From NCBI RefSeq assembly GCF_020097155.1, contig NZ_CP083691.1:992001-1056000 (forward strand): a stretch of 64,000 nucleotides of DNA, written 5' to 3'. Position numbers and translations under genes: made by a program. Shown piece by piece: positions 1 through 8,098 of the stretch. The notes beneath the pieces were generated by a model. It saw only the letters and a program-made list of their open reading frames with translations, ran no database searches and was not told the DNA's origin. Position 1 is the stretch's first letter; every line of letters starts with the position of its first letter. Source of the stretch: Micrococcus porci (GTDB lineage Bacteria > Actinomycetota > Actinomycetes > Actinomycetales > Micrococcaceae).

Positions 1-711
<711 letters not shown>

Positions 712-719
712 CACCCGTG

Positions 720-748
720 GCGCCCGCCCCCGTCGCAGGGGCGGGCGC
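720..748 (+). terminator. Stem-loop terminator after clpB
   Basis: An 11-bp perfect stem (GCGCCCGCCCC / GGGGCGGGCGC) with a 7-nt loop begins nine bases after the clpB stop codon. There is no clear T-tract, which is common in very high-GC genomes. Its placement between clpB and an independent promoter for the next gene supports a terminator. Confidence 0.65.
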
Positions 749-887
749 GGCCGTCCCCGACGGGGGCGTGATGCAGGGGGGTCGTGTACCCTGTTATGCA
801 CGAACCATAATGACCAGTGAGATCCTCGGTCGGCCTCTGAGAGCCGTCACATCCGAGGCGACGAGAGATGCGAAGGGGGTCACGCTC

Positions 888-1097
888 ATGGGGCGCGGCC
901 GTCAGAAGGCGAAGGCCACCAAGCAGGCACGGGAGATGAAGTACATGTCTCTCGGAACAGACCTCTCGGCACTGGAGCGAGAGCTCACGGGCGGGCGCAC
1001 GGACGCGCCGGCCGTCGAGCCGGAGGTCGACTACGAGGATCCCTACGCGGACCTCTACGCAGACGACGACGAGGACGACGACTCGCGGGTGCGATGA
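888..1097 (+). CDS. DUF3073 small acidic protein
   Basis: A 69-residue protein of the actinobacterial DUF3073 family; its role is unknown. It has the typical basic start MGRGRQKAKATKQAREMKY and a strongly acidic tail rich in Asp and Glu. The ATG at 888 was chosen over longer upstream starts because it carries a good ribosome binding site (AAGGGGGT, 7 nt upstream) and matches the family's N-terminus. A likely -10 element (TACCCT, 787-792) would give a leader of about 90 nt. In most actinobacteria this gene lies next to purM; here a sirtuin, repeats, a membrane gene and a DUF559-type gene separate them. The stop overlaps the next start codon by four bases. Confidence 0.88.
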   Translation: MGRGRQKAKATKQAREMKYMSLGTDLSALERELTGGRTDAPAVEPEVDYEDPYADLYADDDEDDDSRVR

Positions 1098-2038
1098 CCC
1101 CCGTGAGGCACCCCTCCCAGGACGGGCACCAGGCCGCGCTGCGGTCCATCGCCCGGGTCGTGGGGGAGACCGCTCCTCTGCAAGACCCCGAGACCGCGTC
1201 TCGGGGTCTTCTGCGCATGCTGGAGGCCGGACGGCCCCTCGTGATCACGGGCGCCGGCGTGTCCACCGACTCCGGGATCCCCGACTACCGCGGGCCGAAC
1301 GGCACCCTCCACCGGCACCGGCCCATGACGTACCAGGAGTTCCGCGACGACCCCGCCGCGCGGCACCGGTACTGGGCCCGCTCCTTCGTGGGCTGGCGTC
1401 ACATGGACGAGGCCGCCCCCAACGCCGCCCATCACGTGCTGGCCGACTGGGTGCGCCGGGACGTGGTGGCCGGGATCGTCACGCAGAACGTGGACGGGCT
1501 GCACGCGCAGGCGTTCGCCGCCGCGGGGGCCGCGCCGTCCCGGCTGATCGCCCTGCACGGCGACCTCGCCCGCGTGGTCTGCCTGCAGTGCGGGGCGATG
1601 GAGGACCGTACCTCCCTCGACGCCCGCCTGGCCGCGGCCAACCCGGGCTACCTCGAGGCCGTGACCGTGGACCCGGACGCCGTGAACCCGGACGGCGACG
1701 TCACCCTGGACCAGCGCTGGGTGGACGCCTTCACGATGGTCGGCTGCCGCGTCTGCGGCTCCGTGCAGCTGAAGCCGGACGTCGTGTATTTCGGGGAGAA
1801 CGTGCCCCCGGCCCGGCGGGACGCCGCGCGGGCGCTCGCGGAGGAGGCGGACTCGGTGCTCGCCGTGGGGACGTCCCTGGCCGTGATGAGCGGCTTCCGG
1901 TTCGTCCTCGACGCCGAGAGGGCCGGCAAGGAGGTCGGCGTGATCACGCTCGGCCCCACGCGCGCCGACCCCAAGGCGCAGTGGCGCTGGCGCACCCGCG
2001 TGGCCGAGGCCCTCGCCTGGCTCGACGCCCGGCTCTGA
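1094..2038 (+). CDS. NAD-dependent protein deacetylase, Sir2 family
   Basis: A 314-residue sirtuin that removes acyl groups from protein lysines using NAD and releases nicotinamide and O-acetyl-ADP-ribose. The NAD-binding motif GAGVSTDSGIPDYR is near residues 53-66, TQNVDGLH near 130-137, and the catalytic His near 155 (LHGD). A structural zinc site is formed by two CxxC pairs (CLQC near 163 and CRVC further on, about 54 residues apart). The first 40 residues are an extension before the core. The ATG at 1094 overlaps the preceding stop (ATGA), so translation is probably coupled to the DUF3073 gene. Likely substrates include acetyl-CoA synthetase, encoded at 31,322-33,259, but this is inference. 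Confidence 0.92.
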   Translation: MTPVRHPSQDGHQAALRSIARVVGETAPLQDPETASRGLLRMLEAGRPLVITGAGVSTDSGIPDYRGPNGTLHRHRPMTYQEFRDDPAARHRYWARSFVGWRHMDEAAPNAAHHVLADWVRRDVVAGIVTQNVDGLHAQAFAAAGAAPSRLIALHGDLARVVCLQCGAMEDRTSLDARLAAANPGYLEAVTVDPDAVNPDGDVTLDQRWVDAFTMVGCRVCGSVQLKPDVVYFGENVPPARRDAARALAEEADSVLAVGTSLAVMSGFRFVLDAERAGKEVGVITLGPTRADPKAQWRWRTRVAEALAWLDARL

Positions 2039-2068
2039 CGACCGGCTCTGACGCCCCGTGCTGTGGTG

Positions 2069-2244
2069 CGCGAAATGAACGGCGTGCCGTCCCCTTCCGC
2101 CCGCGAAATGAACGGCGTGCCGTCCCCTTCCGCCCGCGAAATGAACGGCGTGCCGTCCCCTTCCGCCCGCGAAACGAACGGCGTGCCGTCCCCTTCCGCC
2201 CGCGAAATGAACGGCGTGCCGTCCCCTTCCGCCCGCGAAACGGA
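2069..2244. repeat. 33-bp tandem repeat array, five full units plus a fragment
   Basis: Five near-identical 33-bp units start at 2069, 2102, 2135, 2168 and 2201, with a partial sixth from 2234. Only one base differs (the fourth unit has GAAACGAACGG instead of GAAATGAACGG). Every unit carries the palindrome ACGGCGTGCCGT. The array lies between the sirtuin gene and the promoter of the membrane protein gene at 2296. The period is a multiple of three, so a spurious open frame runs through it, but nothing suggests translation. The same palindrome occurs once more at about 17,854-17,865, and a related two-unit repeat with the same 33-bp period lies at 4036-4100. Confidence 0.95.
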
Positions 2245-2295
2245 CGCAGCGTGGCACGCGTAAAGCGGCATTTCCCGTGCAGATATCATGAGGCC

Positions 2296-2874
2296 ATGTC
2301 CGTTCCTCCCCATCCCACCCCGGCCCCCGACGCCCCGCGCCCCCTGCCCGGCGCGGCACCCCGCGAGGCGGGGAACGCCGTCGTCGTGGGCGGGCCGCGC
2401 GGGGCCCGGGCCCTCCTGCTCGCCGTCCCCGGTGTGTGGCTCGGCCTGCTGGTCGGGATCTCGCTGATCGAGGCGCCCCTGAAGTTCACGGCGCCCGGCA
2501 TCACGATTCCGTTGGGGCTGGGCATCGGACGCCGCGTCTTCTTCGCCATGAACCTCGTGGAGGCGGTGCTCGCCGTCGTGCTGCTGGTGGCCCTCGCGAA
2601 GTCCCTCGGTCGGCCGCGCGAGCTCACCGCGCCCGGTCCGGGTCGGCTCTGGCTCGGCGGCCTGACCGCCGCGGGCCTGCTGGCCGTCAAGGCGGTGTTC
2701 ATCCGCCCCTTCCTGAACCGCCGCACGGACATGGTCCTGGCCGGCGTCGACGACGGCGGGTCGCTCTGGCACTACGCCTACGTCGCGGTGGACGGGCTGT
2801 TGATCCTCACGGTGATCGCGCTGATCGTGCTGGCCGCCCGGCACCTGCTGCCGGCGTCGCCCGGGGCGCGCTGA
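2296..2874 (+). CDS. Hypothetical integral membrane protein
   Basis: A 192-residue protein I do not recognise by function. After a 30-residue Pro-rich N-terminus come about four hydrophobic segments (roughly residues 36-54, 76-99, 115-133 and 155-180), so it should sit in the inner membrane with both ends in the cytoplasm. The segment LIEAPLKFTAPGITIPLGLG followed by IGRRVFFAMNLVE resembles small uncharacterised membrane proteins of actinobacteria and proteobacteria. The start at 2296 was chosen because a -10-like TATCAT (2284-2289) ends six bases before it, which implies a leaderless mRNA. It stands alone between a repeat array and a DUF559-type gene. Confidence 0.75.
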   Translation: MSVPPHPTPAPDAPRPLPGAAPREAGNAVVVGGPRGARALLLAVPGVWLGLLVGISLIEAPLKFTAPGITIPLGLGIGRRVFFAMNLVEAVLAVVLLVALAKSLGRPRELTAPGPGRLWLGGLTAAGLLAVKAVFIRPFLNRRTDMVLAGVDDGGSLWHYAYVAVDGLLILTVIALIVLAARHLLPASPGAR

Positions 2875-2895
2875 CGGCCTGAGGCGCCGGAACCG

Positions 2896-2978
2896 TCCTG
2901 CACAGGGGCGTGGGGCAGGCGCGGCGTCCACGGACCCCTGCCCAGGCCCGGCGGAGGGGCAGGCGCCCGCCGCAGGCT
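2896..2978 (+). promoter_or_regulatory. Composite upstream element, copy 1 (DUF559-type gene)
   Basis: TCCTGCACAGG at 2896-2906, CGTCCACGG at 2925-2933 and a -10-like CAGGCT at 2973-2978, which ends six bases before the ATG at 2985. The first box contains arms CCTG-CA-CAGG and the second CGT-CC-ACG, so both could bind a dimer. The same three parts recur with nearly identical spacing at 17,833, 35,490 and 38,014. The short distance from the -10 hexamer to the start codon predicts a leaderless transcript. Confidence 0.7.
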
Positions 2979-2984
2979 GGGGGT

Positions 2985-4004
2985 ATGGCACTCGAGTCCC
3001 TCGCCGACGTCCTCGGCAGTGCACCCCTGCCCATCCGCGCGGAGGGGCCGCCGCCCCTCGGCCTCTTCACCCGGTCCGACCTGCGCGCGGCCGGTCTCGG
3101 CGGGCACCGGGTCCACGGCCGGGACGTCCGGAGGGTCACCCATGGGGTGCACCGGCTCGCCACCGATCCCGCGGGGGACTGGGCGGTCCTCGGACACCGG
3201 TGTCCGCCCGCGCCGTTCGCCCCGGAGGAGACGGCCGCGATCGTCGAGGCCGCGGGCGGCGTCGCCTCCCACCTGACGGCCCTGCTCCTGCACGGGGTGC
3301 CGCTGCCCCCCTTTCTCGCCGAGGACGGGACGGTGCACGTCTCCCGGCCGCACGCGCGCGGGGCATCGGGACGGCTCGAGGTGACCTCCCACGCCAGGAG
3401 CGTGCCCGCCGCGGACGTCACGAGCCTGCACGGCATCCGCGTGACCTCGCTGGAGCGCACCTGGGCGGACCTCGCGTCGCTGGTGCCCCCGGGCCTCGTG
3501 GACCCGGTGGTGGCGGCGGGCGACGCCGTCGTGCGCCACCCCTGGACGCCTCAGGGCCGCTCGGCACCGCGGACGACGCCGGCCCGGCTGGCCGCCGCCC
3601 TGGACCGGGCGGGGCGGTTCAAGGGAGTGCGGACCGCGCGTCGGGCGCTGGAGGCCGTGCGGGTGGGCTCGGACTCCCCGCAGGAGACCGCGCTGCGCCT
3701 GGCGCTTGTCCACGCGGGGATCCCCGAGCCGGAGCTGCAGCTGGTGTTGCACCCCGGGCGGGAGCGCTCGCCGGACGCCGACCTGGGGTGGCGGATGTGG
3801 CGGCTGGTCGTCCACTACGACGGCGCCTCGCACCTCGAGCCCGCCCAGCGGGCCGTGGACGCGCGGCGGCACGAGGGCTGGGAGCGGGCGGGCTGGGCGC
3901 AGATCGTGGCCACGGTGGACGACGCGCGGGACGACTTCCGGCGGGTCGTCGCGGAGGTCCAGGCGCACCGGCGGCGGCTGGGCGGTCGCGTGTACGTGTG
4001 CTGA
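2985..4004 (+). CDS. AbiEi-antitoxin-like / DUF559 (Vsr-fold) protein, paralogue 1
   Basis: A 339-residue protein of a family common in actinobacteria, with an AbiEi-like winged-helix N-terminal part and a DUF559 domain (PD-(D/E)xK nuclease fold related to Vsr) at the C-terminus. Seen here: LFTRSDLRAAGLGG near residue 28 (wing helix), a middle part with TSLERTWADLASL, then SPQETALRLAL and HYDGASH followed by an Arg-rich helix. In typical DUF559 proteins the last motif reads E-Y/L-D-G; here the Glu is His, so nuclease activity is doubtful. It is paralogous to the gene at 17,923. The ATG at 2985 is six bases after a -10-like CAGGCT (leaderless). No toxin partner gene is adjacent. The function is unknown. 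Confidence 0.75.
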   Translation: MALESLADVLGSAPLPIRAEGPPPLGLFTRSDLRAAGLGGHRVHGRDVRRVTHGVHRLATDPAGDWAVLGHRCPPAPFAPEETAAIVEAAGGVASHLTALLLHGVPLPPFLAEDGTVHVSRPHARGASGRLEVTSHARSVPAADVTSLHGIRVTSLERTWADLASLVPPGLVDPVVAAGDAVVRHPWTPQGRSAPRTTPARLAAALDRAGRFKGVRTARRALEAVRVGSDSPQETALRLALVHAGIPEPELQLVLHPGRERSPDADLGWRMWRLVVHYDGASHLEPAQRAVDARRHEGWERAGWAQIVATVDDARDDFRRVVAEVQAHRRRLGGRVYVC

Positions 4005-4035
4005 GCGGGGTCGTTCACATCGCGCACGACAGCGC

Positions 4036-4100
4036 ACGGCGCGCCGTCCGCTTCTCGAACGAAAGCGGGCGACGCGCCGTCTGTCTCGCGAACGAAAGCG
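4036..4100. repeat. Two diverged 33-bp repeat units downstream of DUF559 gene 1
   Basis: Two units with a 33-bp period (GCCGTC at 4043 and 4076; each ends in GAACGAAAGCG, at 4067 and 4100). The first contains the perfect palindrome ACGGCGCGCCGT (4036-4047). Period, palindromic core and the GCCGTC-CTTC segment match the array at 2069-2244, so I treat them as distant members of one family, which together flank the membrane gene and DUF559 gene 1. The relationship is plausible but not certain, as many positions differ. Confidence 0.6.
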
Positions 4101-4122
4101 TTCGGGGCCGGAGGAGGGGCGG

Positions 4123-5298
4123 TCAGTCGGCGTAGGTGCCGGTCATGAGGACGGCACCGCCGTCGACGCCCTTGGCGCCCTGCACGTAGTCCTCGCCGGC
4201 GGCCTGGGCCTGCTCGGTGACCTCGTCGATCCCGCCCATGACCCACGCCGGGATGCCGGCCGCCTCGATCGCGGCCACGGCCCGGTCGGCGGCGTCGGCG
4301 GCCACCACGGCCACCATGCCCACGCCGAGGTTCAGGGTGCGCTCCAGGTCGGCCAGGGGCACGCGGCCCAGCTCGCCGACCAGGCGGAACACGGGCGGCA
4401 GCGCCCAGGTGCCGCGGTCCACGGTCGCCATCATGCCCTGCGGCAGCACACGTGCCAGGTTCGCGGCCAGGCCGCCGCCGGTCACGTGGGAGAACCCGCG
4501 CAGGGACAGGTCCGCGCCGCCCTCGGTCCCGTTGAGGGAGTCCATCAGGTCCAGGCAGGCGCGGGTGTAGATGCGCGTGGGCTCCAGGAGCTCCTCGCCG
4601 AGGGTGCGGCCCAGCTCGTCCACGTCGCGGTCCAGCTGCCAGCCGGCGGCGTTGATCACCCGGCGCACCAGCGAGTAGCCGTTGGAGTGGATGCCGGAGG
4701 AGGCCATGCCGATCACCACGTCGCCGGAGCGGACCCGCTCGGCGCCGAGCACGCGGTCCGCCTCCACCACGCCGGTGGCGGCGCCGGCGACGTCGTACTC
4801 GTCCACGGCCAGCAGGCCCGGGTGCTCGGCGGTCTCGCCGCCCACCAGGGCGGTGCCGGCCAGGCGGCAGCCCTCGGCCACGCCGCGCACGATGTCCGCG
4901 ACGCGCTCAGGGACGACCTTGCCGCAGGCGATGTAGTCGGTCATGAACAGGGGCTTGGCGCCGACCACCACGATGTCGTCCACGACCATGCCCACGAGGT
5001 CCTGGCCGATGGTGTCGTGCCTGTCCAGGGCCTGAGCGATGGCCACCTTGGTGCCCACGCCGTCCGTGGACGTGGCCAGCAGCGGCTTGCGGTAGCCGGT
5101 GAGCGCGGAGGCGTCCCACATGCCGGCGAAGCCGCCGACGCCGCCGAGCACCTCGGCGGTGTGCGTCGCCTTCACGGCGTCCTTCATGAGCTCCACGGCG
5201 CGGTCCCCGGCCTCCACGTCCACGCCGGCGGCGGCGTAGGTGAGGGGGGCGTCCAGGGCGTCGGCGGTCTGCGTCTCGGTGCGGGGTGCGTCGGTCAC
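4123..5298 (-). CDS. purM: Phosphoribosylformylglycinamidine cyclo-ligase
   Basis: AIR synthetase, step five of purine synthesis: it uses ATP to close the imidazole ring of FGAM. The 391-residue protein carries the family's LTYAAAGVDVEAGDRAVELM start, LLATSTDGVGTK, DLVGMVVDDIVVVGAKPLF, the GGETAEHPG segment and the Gly-rich FSHVTGGGLAANLARVLP motif. It is about 30 residues longer at the N-terminus than the usual 340-350. The GTG start overlaps the purF stop codon (GTGA), so the two are translationally coupled. In most actinobacteria DUF3073 follows purM directly; here the gene's 3' side borders an accessory patch with 33-bp repeats. Confidence 0.97.
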   Translation of the reverse strand: MTDAPRTETQTADALDAPLTYAAAGVDVEAGDRAVELMKDAVKATHTAEVLGGVGGFAGMWDASALTGYRKPLLATSTDGVGTKVAIAQALDRHDTIGQDLVGMVVDDIVVVGAKPLFMTDYIACGKVVPERVADIVRGVAEGCRLAGTALVGGETAEHPGLLAVDEYDVAGAATGVVEADRVLGAERVRSGDVVIGMASSGIHSNGYSLVRRVINAAGWQLDRDVDELGRTLGEELLEPTRIYTRACLDLMDSLNGTEGGADLSLRGFSHVTGGGLAANLARVLPQGMMATVDRGTWALPPVFRLVGELGRVPLADLERTLNLGVGMVAVVAADAADRAVAAIEAAGIPAWVMGGIDEVTEQAQAAGEDYVQGAKGVDGGAVLMTGTYAD

Positions 5299-6908
5299 AG
5301 CGGGGTCCTGTCGGTCTGGGTGAGCAGCTTCTCGTCCTCGGAGTCCGGGCCGGGCTCGCAGCCGGTGGACGCCACGGTGGTCACGGTCCCGTCCTCGGAC
5401 ACCACGTCGGTGGCCTCGGCGGTGGGGGTGCCGTTCTCGAGCACGGCCTTGCCGCGCTCCTTCTCGTCCGCCAGCTCGATGGGGTACGTGCCGGTGAAGC
5501 AGGCGGTGCAGAGGCGCTCGCGCGGCTGCTCCGTGGCGGCGATCATGCCCTCCTCGCTGATGTACGCCAGCGAGTCCGCGCCGATCGAGGAGGCGATCTC
5601 CTGGACGCCGGCCCCGTTGGCGATCAGCTCGGCGCGGGTGGCGAAGTCGATGCCGTAGAAGCACGGCCACTTCACGGGCGGGGAGGAGATCTTCACGTGC
5701 ACCTCGGCGGCGCCGGCCTCCTTCAGCATGCGCACGATGGCGCGCTGGGTGTTGCCGCGCACGATCGAGTCGTCCACGACGACGACGCGCTTGCCCGCCA
5801 CGACGGACGGCTGCACGTTGAGCTTGAGGCGGATGCCGAGCTGGCGCAGCGTCTGGGACGGCTGGATGAACGTGCGTCCCACGTAGGCGTTCTTCACGAA
5901 GCCCTGGCGGAACGGGATGCCGGAGGCGTCCGCGTACCCCACGGCGGCGGGGGTGCCGGACTCGGGCACCGGGATGACGACGTCGGCGTCCACCGGGTGC
6001 TCCTGGGCCAGGCGGCGACCCATCTCCACGCGGGACTCGTACACGGAGCGGCCGTTGATCGCGGCGTCCGGGCGGGCCAGGTAGACGTACTCGAAGACGC
6101 AGCCGGCCGGCGTCGCCTCGGCGAAGCGGGTGGAGCGGATGCCCTCCTCGTCGATGGCGATCATCTCGCCGGGCTCCACCTCGCGGATGAAGGAGGCGCC
6201 GACGGTGGCCAGGGCGGACTGCTCGGAGGCCACCACCCAGCCGCGCTCGAGGCGGCCGAGCACCAGGGGGCGCACGCCGTGGGGGTCGCGGGCGGCGTAG
6301 AGGGTGCGCTCGGTCATGAACACGAAGCAGTACGCGCCGCGGACCTTCGGGAGCAGCTCGAGGGCGGTCTCCTCGACGGAGACGCCCTTCTCGCCGTGCA
6401 GCAGCGCGGTGACCAGGGCGGTGTCCGTGGTGTTGCCCTGCTTGATCTCGCCGAGGGTGTGGGCGCCCTCCTTCGACTCGACCATGCGCAGCAGCTCGGC
6501 GGAGTTCACCAGGTTGCCGTTGTGCGCCAGGGCGACGGTGCCGTCGTCGGCGGTGGCGCCGAGGGTGGGCTGGGCGTTGGCCCACTTGTTCACGCCGGTG
6601 GTGGAGTAGCGGCAGTGGCCGACGGCCACGTGGCCGGTGAGGGCGGCCAGGGTCGGCTCGTCGAACACCTGGGAGACCAGTCCCATGTCCTTGTAGACGG
6701 CGATGCGCTTGCCGTCCGACGCGGCGATGCCCGCGGACTCCTGGCCGCGGTGCTGCAGCGCGTACAGGCCGTAGTAGGTCAGCTTGGCGACCTCCTCGCC
6801 CGGCGCCCACACGCCGAACACCCCGCATTCGTCCTGGGGGCCGGCCTCCTGGGGGTCGAGGGCCGCGGTGAGGCGGCCGTCGCCGCGTCGGGTGCGAGCG
6901 GAGATCAC
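5295..6908 (-). CDS. purF: Amidophosphoribosyltransferase
   Basis: First committed enzyme of purine synthesis: it moves the amide nitrogen of glutamine to PRPP. The 537-residue protein has a short propeptide, and the catalytic Cys is residue 28 (DECGVFG), exposed after cleavage. The glutaminase half includes GHCRYSTTG and AHNGNLVN; the phosphoribosyltransferase half has the PRPP loop VVVVDDSIVRGNT. Cysteines in AGCVFEY, PCFYGID and LCTACF match the four ligands of the [4Fe-4S] cluster of Bacillus-type PurF. The GTG at 6908 was chosen because it overlaps the stop of the upstream gene and has a GGAAGGA site before it. End products (AMP, GMP) are known feedback inhibitors of this family. Confidence 0.97.
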   Translation of the reverse strand: MISARTRRGDGRLTAALDPQEAGPQDECGVFGVWAPGEEVAKLTYYGLYALQHRGQESAGIAASDGKRIAVYKDMGLVSQVFDEPTLAALTGHVAVGHCRYSTTGVNKWANAQPTLGATADDGTVALAHNGNLVNSAELLRMVESKEGAHTLGEIKQGNTTDTALVTALLHGEKGVSVEETALELLPKVRGAYCFVFMTERTLYAARDPHGVRPLVLGRLERGWVVASEQSALATVGASFIREVEPGEMIAIDEEGIRSTRFAEATPAGCVFEYVYLARPDAAINGRSVYESRVEMGRRLAQEHPVDADVVIPVPESGTPAAVGYADASGIPFRQGFVKNAYVGRTFIQPSQTLRQLGIRLKLNVQPSVVAGKRVVVVDDSIVRGNTQRAIVRMLKEAGAAEVHVKISSPPVKWPCFYGIDFATRAELIANGAGVQEIASSIGADSLAYISEEGMIAATEQPRERLCTACFTGTYPIELADEKERGKAVLENGTPTAEATDVVSEDGTVTTVASTGCEPGPDSEDEKLLTQTDRTPL

Positions 6909-7333
6909 TGCTCGGGGGTCCTTCCATCGGAGGGGTCCGCGGCGGGACGCGCGGCGGGAGCCACGGCCTCGGGGCGGGGGAGGGCGACGTCGGCGGCGGC
7001 GGGGTCGTCGGTGCGCTCGAGGAGCACGGTGCGCTGGGTGCGGCGCGAGCGACGGTCCAGCAGGAGCCAGACCAGCAGGCCCAGCACGAGGCACGCCAGC
7101 ACGGCGGCGACCACCATGTAGCCGAACGTGGACGCGAAGCTCAGGGGCATCCCCGAGTACGGGTCCGCGGGCGGCTGCGGCCCGGCGTGCACGGCGGCGG
7201 TGCCCAGCAGGGCCAGCACGACGCCGACCAGGGCGGAGACGATCACCGCGGCCGAGAGGCGGGGTGCCCGCCGCAGGACGTACTCCTGCTGCTGGGGAGC
7301 CGACGGGGTGCTGCGCTCGGGGCCGGAGGTCAT
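6905..7333 (-). CDS. Conserved hypothetical membrane protein upstream of purF
   Basis: A 142-residue protein with two membrane segments (about residues 27-50 and 70-92) and a charged, Pro- and Ala-rich cytoplasmic tail. I know of no assigned function; small membrane proteins at this position next to purF are common in this group. A -10-like TAGACT ends seven bases before the ATG, so the purF-purM operon probably starts here with a leaderless message. Its stop overlaps the purF start (GTGA), tying its translation to purF. Confidence 0.82.
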   Translation of the reverse strand: MTSGPERSTPSAPQQQEYVLRRAPRLSAAVIVSALVGVVLALLGTAAVHAGPQPPADPYSGMPLSFASTFGYMVVAAVLACLVLGLLVWLLLDRRSRRTQRTVLLERTDDPAAADVALPRPEAVAPAARPAADPSDGRTPEQ

Positions 7334-7405
7334 GGGGTCCAGTCTATCGACGACCCGGGCGCCGCACGGAGCCGCGTCACGGGCCCCCGCCGGGCGGCGT
7401 CGGGC

Positions 7406-8098
7406 TCAGCCTCGCAGCGCGTCCGCCGGCCGCTGACGGCTGGCCACCCATGCCGGGTACAGGGCGCTGACGACGCCGGCCGCGGCCGTGACCTGCGCGC
7501 CGTCCTTCCCCAACGGGATGAACTGATGCCAGCTCACGGTCACGGGGGCGTCCTCGGGCAGGGGGTCACCGGCCTCGGCGAACAGCTCGCGCAGGGCCCG
7601 GGCGGTGCCGGAGTCGAGGACGCCGTCCGTGTCCGTGGCGTGGCCCGCCTTCTGGAGCGCCCGCTGGAGGGACGCGACGTCCTCGCCCTCGTCGCCCTCG
7701 GTGAGGTCGCGGTAGAGGGCGAGGGGCTCGGCCAGGAACACGTAGGTGACGCCGGAGACCTCTCCGGCCACATCCCCGGGCCGGACGCTCTCCCCCGGCT
7801 TGGCCGTCTGGCGCAGGACGACGGCGGGCCCCTCCGCCTGGACGGCCACGCTGCGGGTCTTCCCCGCGGCGACTGTGCCGGCGAAGGACGCGGTCGTGTC
7901 CACAGCGCGCTGCTCGACGGCGGCCCACACGTCGATTGGCCGGGCCACCGCTGCGGGGTCCGCCGTGGTGGGCGGCTGGAAGAACCGTCCCGCCACGAAG
8001 GAGGCCGCCAGGAGGGCCAGGACGAGCATGCCGACAGCGGCGAGGCGGCCCGGATGGGCGATGCGGCTCCCGGCCCGCTGAGGCGCGGTCGCACTCAC
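7406..8098 (-). CDS. Peptidoglycan-binding protein with an ABC-permease tail (deletion chimera)
   Basis: A 230-residue protein with an N-terminal membrane anchor (about residues 17-37), a HlyD-like stretch (KPGESVRPGDVAGEVSG) and a peptidoglycan-binding repeat (EGDEGEDVASLQRALQKAGH). Proteins of this kind normally run on for another 100 or more residues and act as the periplasmic adaptor of an ABC exporter. Here the frame switches after WHQFIPLGKDGAQV into GVVSALYPAWVASRQRPADALRG, which is the typical last segment of an FtsX/MacB permease. The simplest reading is a deletion that removed the adaptor's end, an ATPase gene and most of a permease gene. GTG at 8098 overlaps the stop of the upstream lipoprotein gene. 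It is probably non-functional as an exporter part. Confidence 0.7.
   Translation of the reverse strand: MSATAPQRAGSRIAHPGRLAAVGMLVLALLAASFVAGRFFQPPTTADPAAVARPIDVWAAVEQRAVDTTASFAGTVAAGKTRSVAVQAEGPAVVLRQTAKPGESVRPGDVAGEVSGVTYVFLAEPLALYRDLTEGDEGEDVASLQRALQKAGHATDTDGVLDSGTARALRELFAEAGDPLPEDAPVTVSWHQFIPLGKDGAQVTAAAGVVSALYPAWVASRQRPADALRG

Noticed and set aside
2069-2244. Possible CRISPR array
   Set aside because: The units are directly adjacent with no spacers and no cas genes are in the window.
2063-2263. Open frame of 66 residues with repeated REMNGVPSPSA
   Set aside because: It exists only because the 33-bp repeat period is a multiple of three. There is no ribosome binding site, no family and no promoter; treated as a DNA repeat.
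4123-6927. Long open frame of 934 residues covering purM and purF on the minus strand
   Set aside because: The purF part lies in a different frame (5295-6908) with all motifs. The long frame is an effect of high GC; only its purM portion is real.
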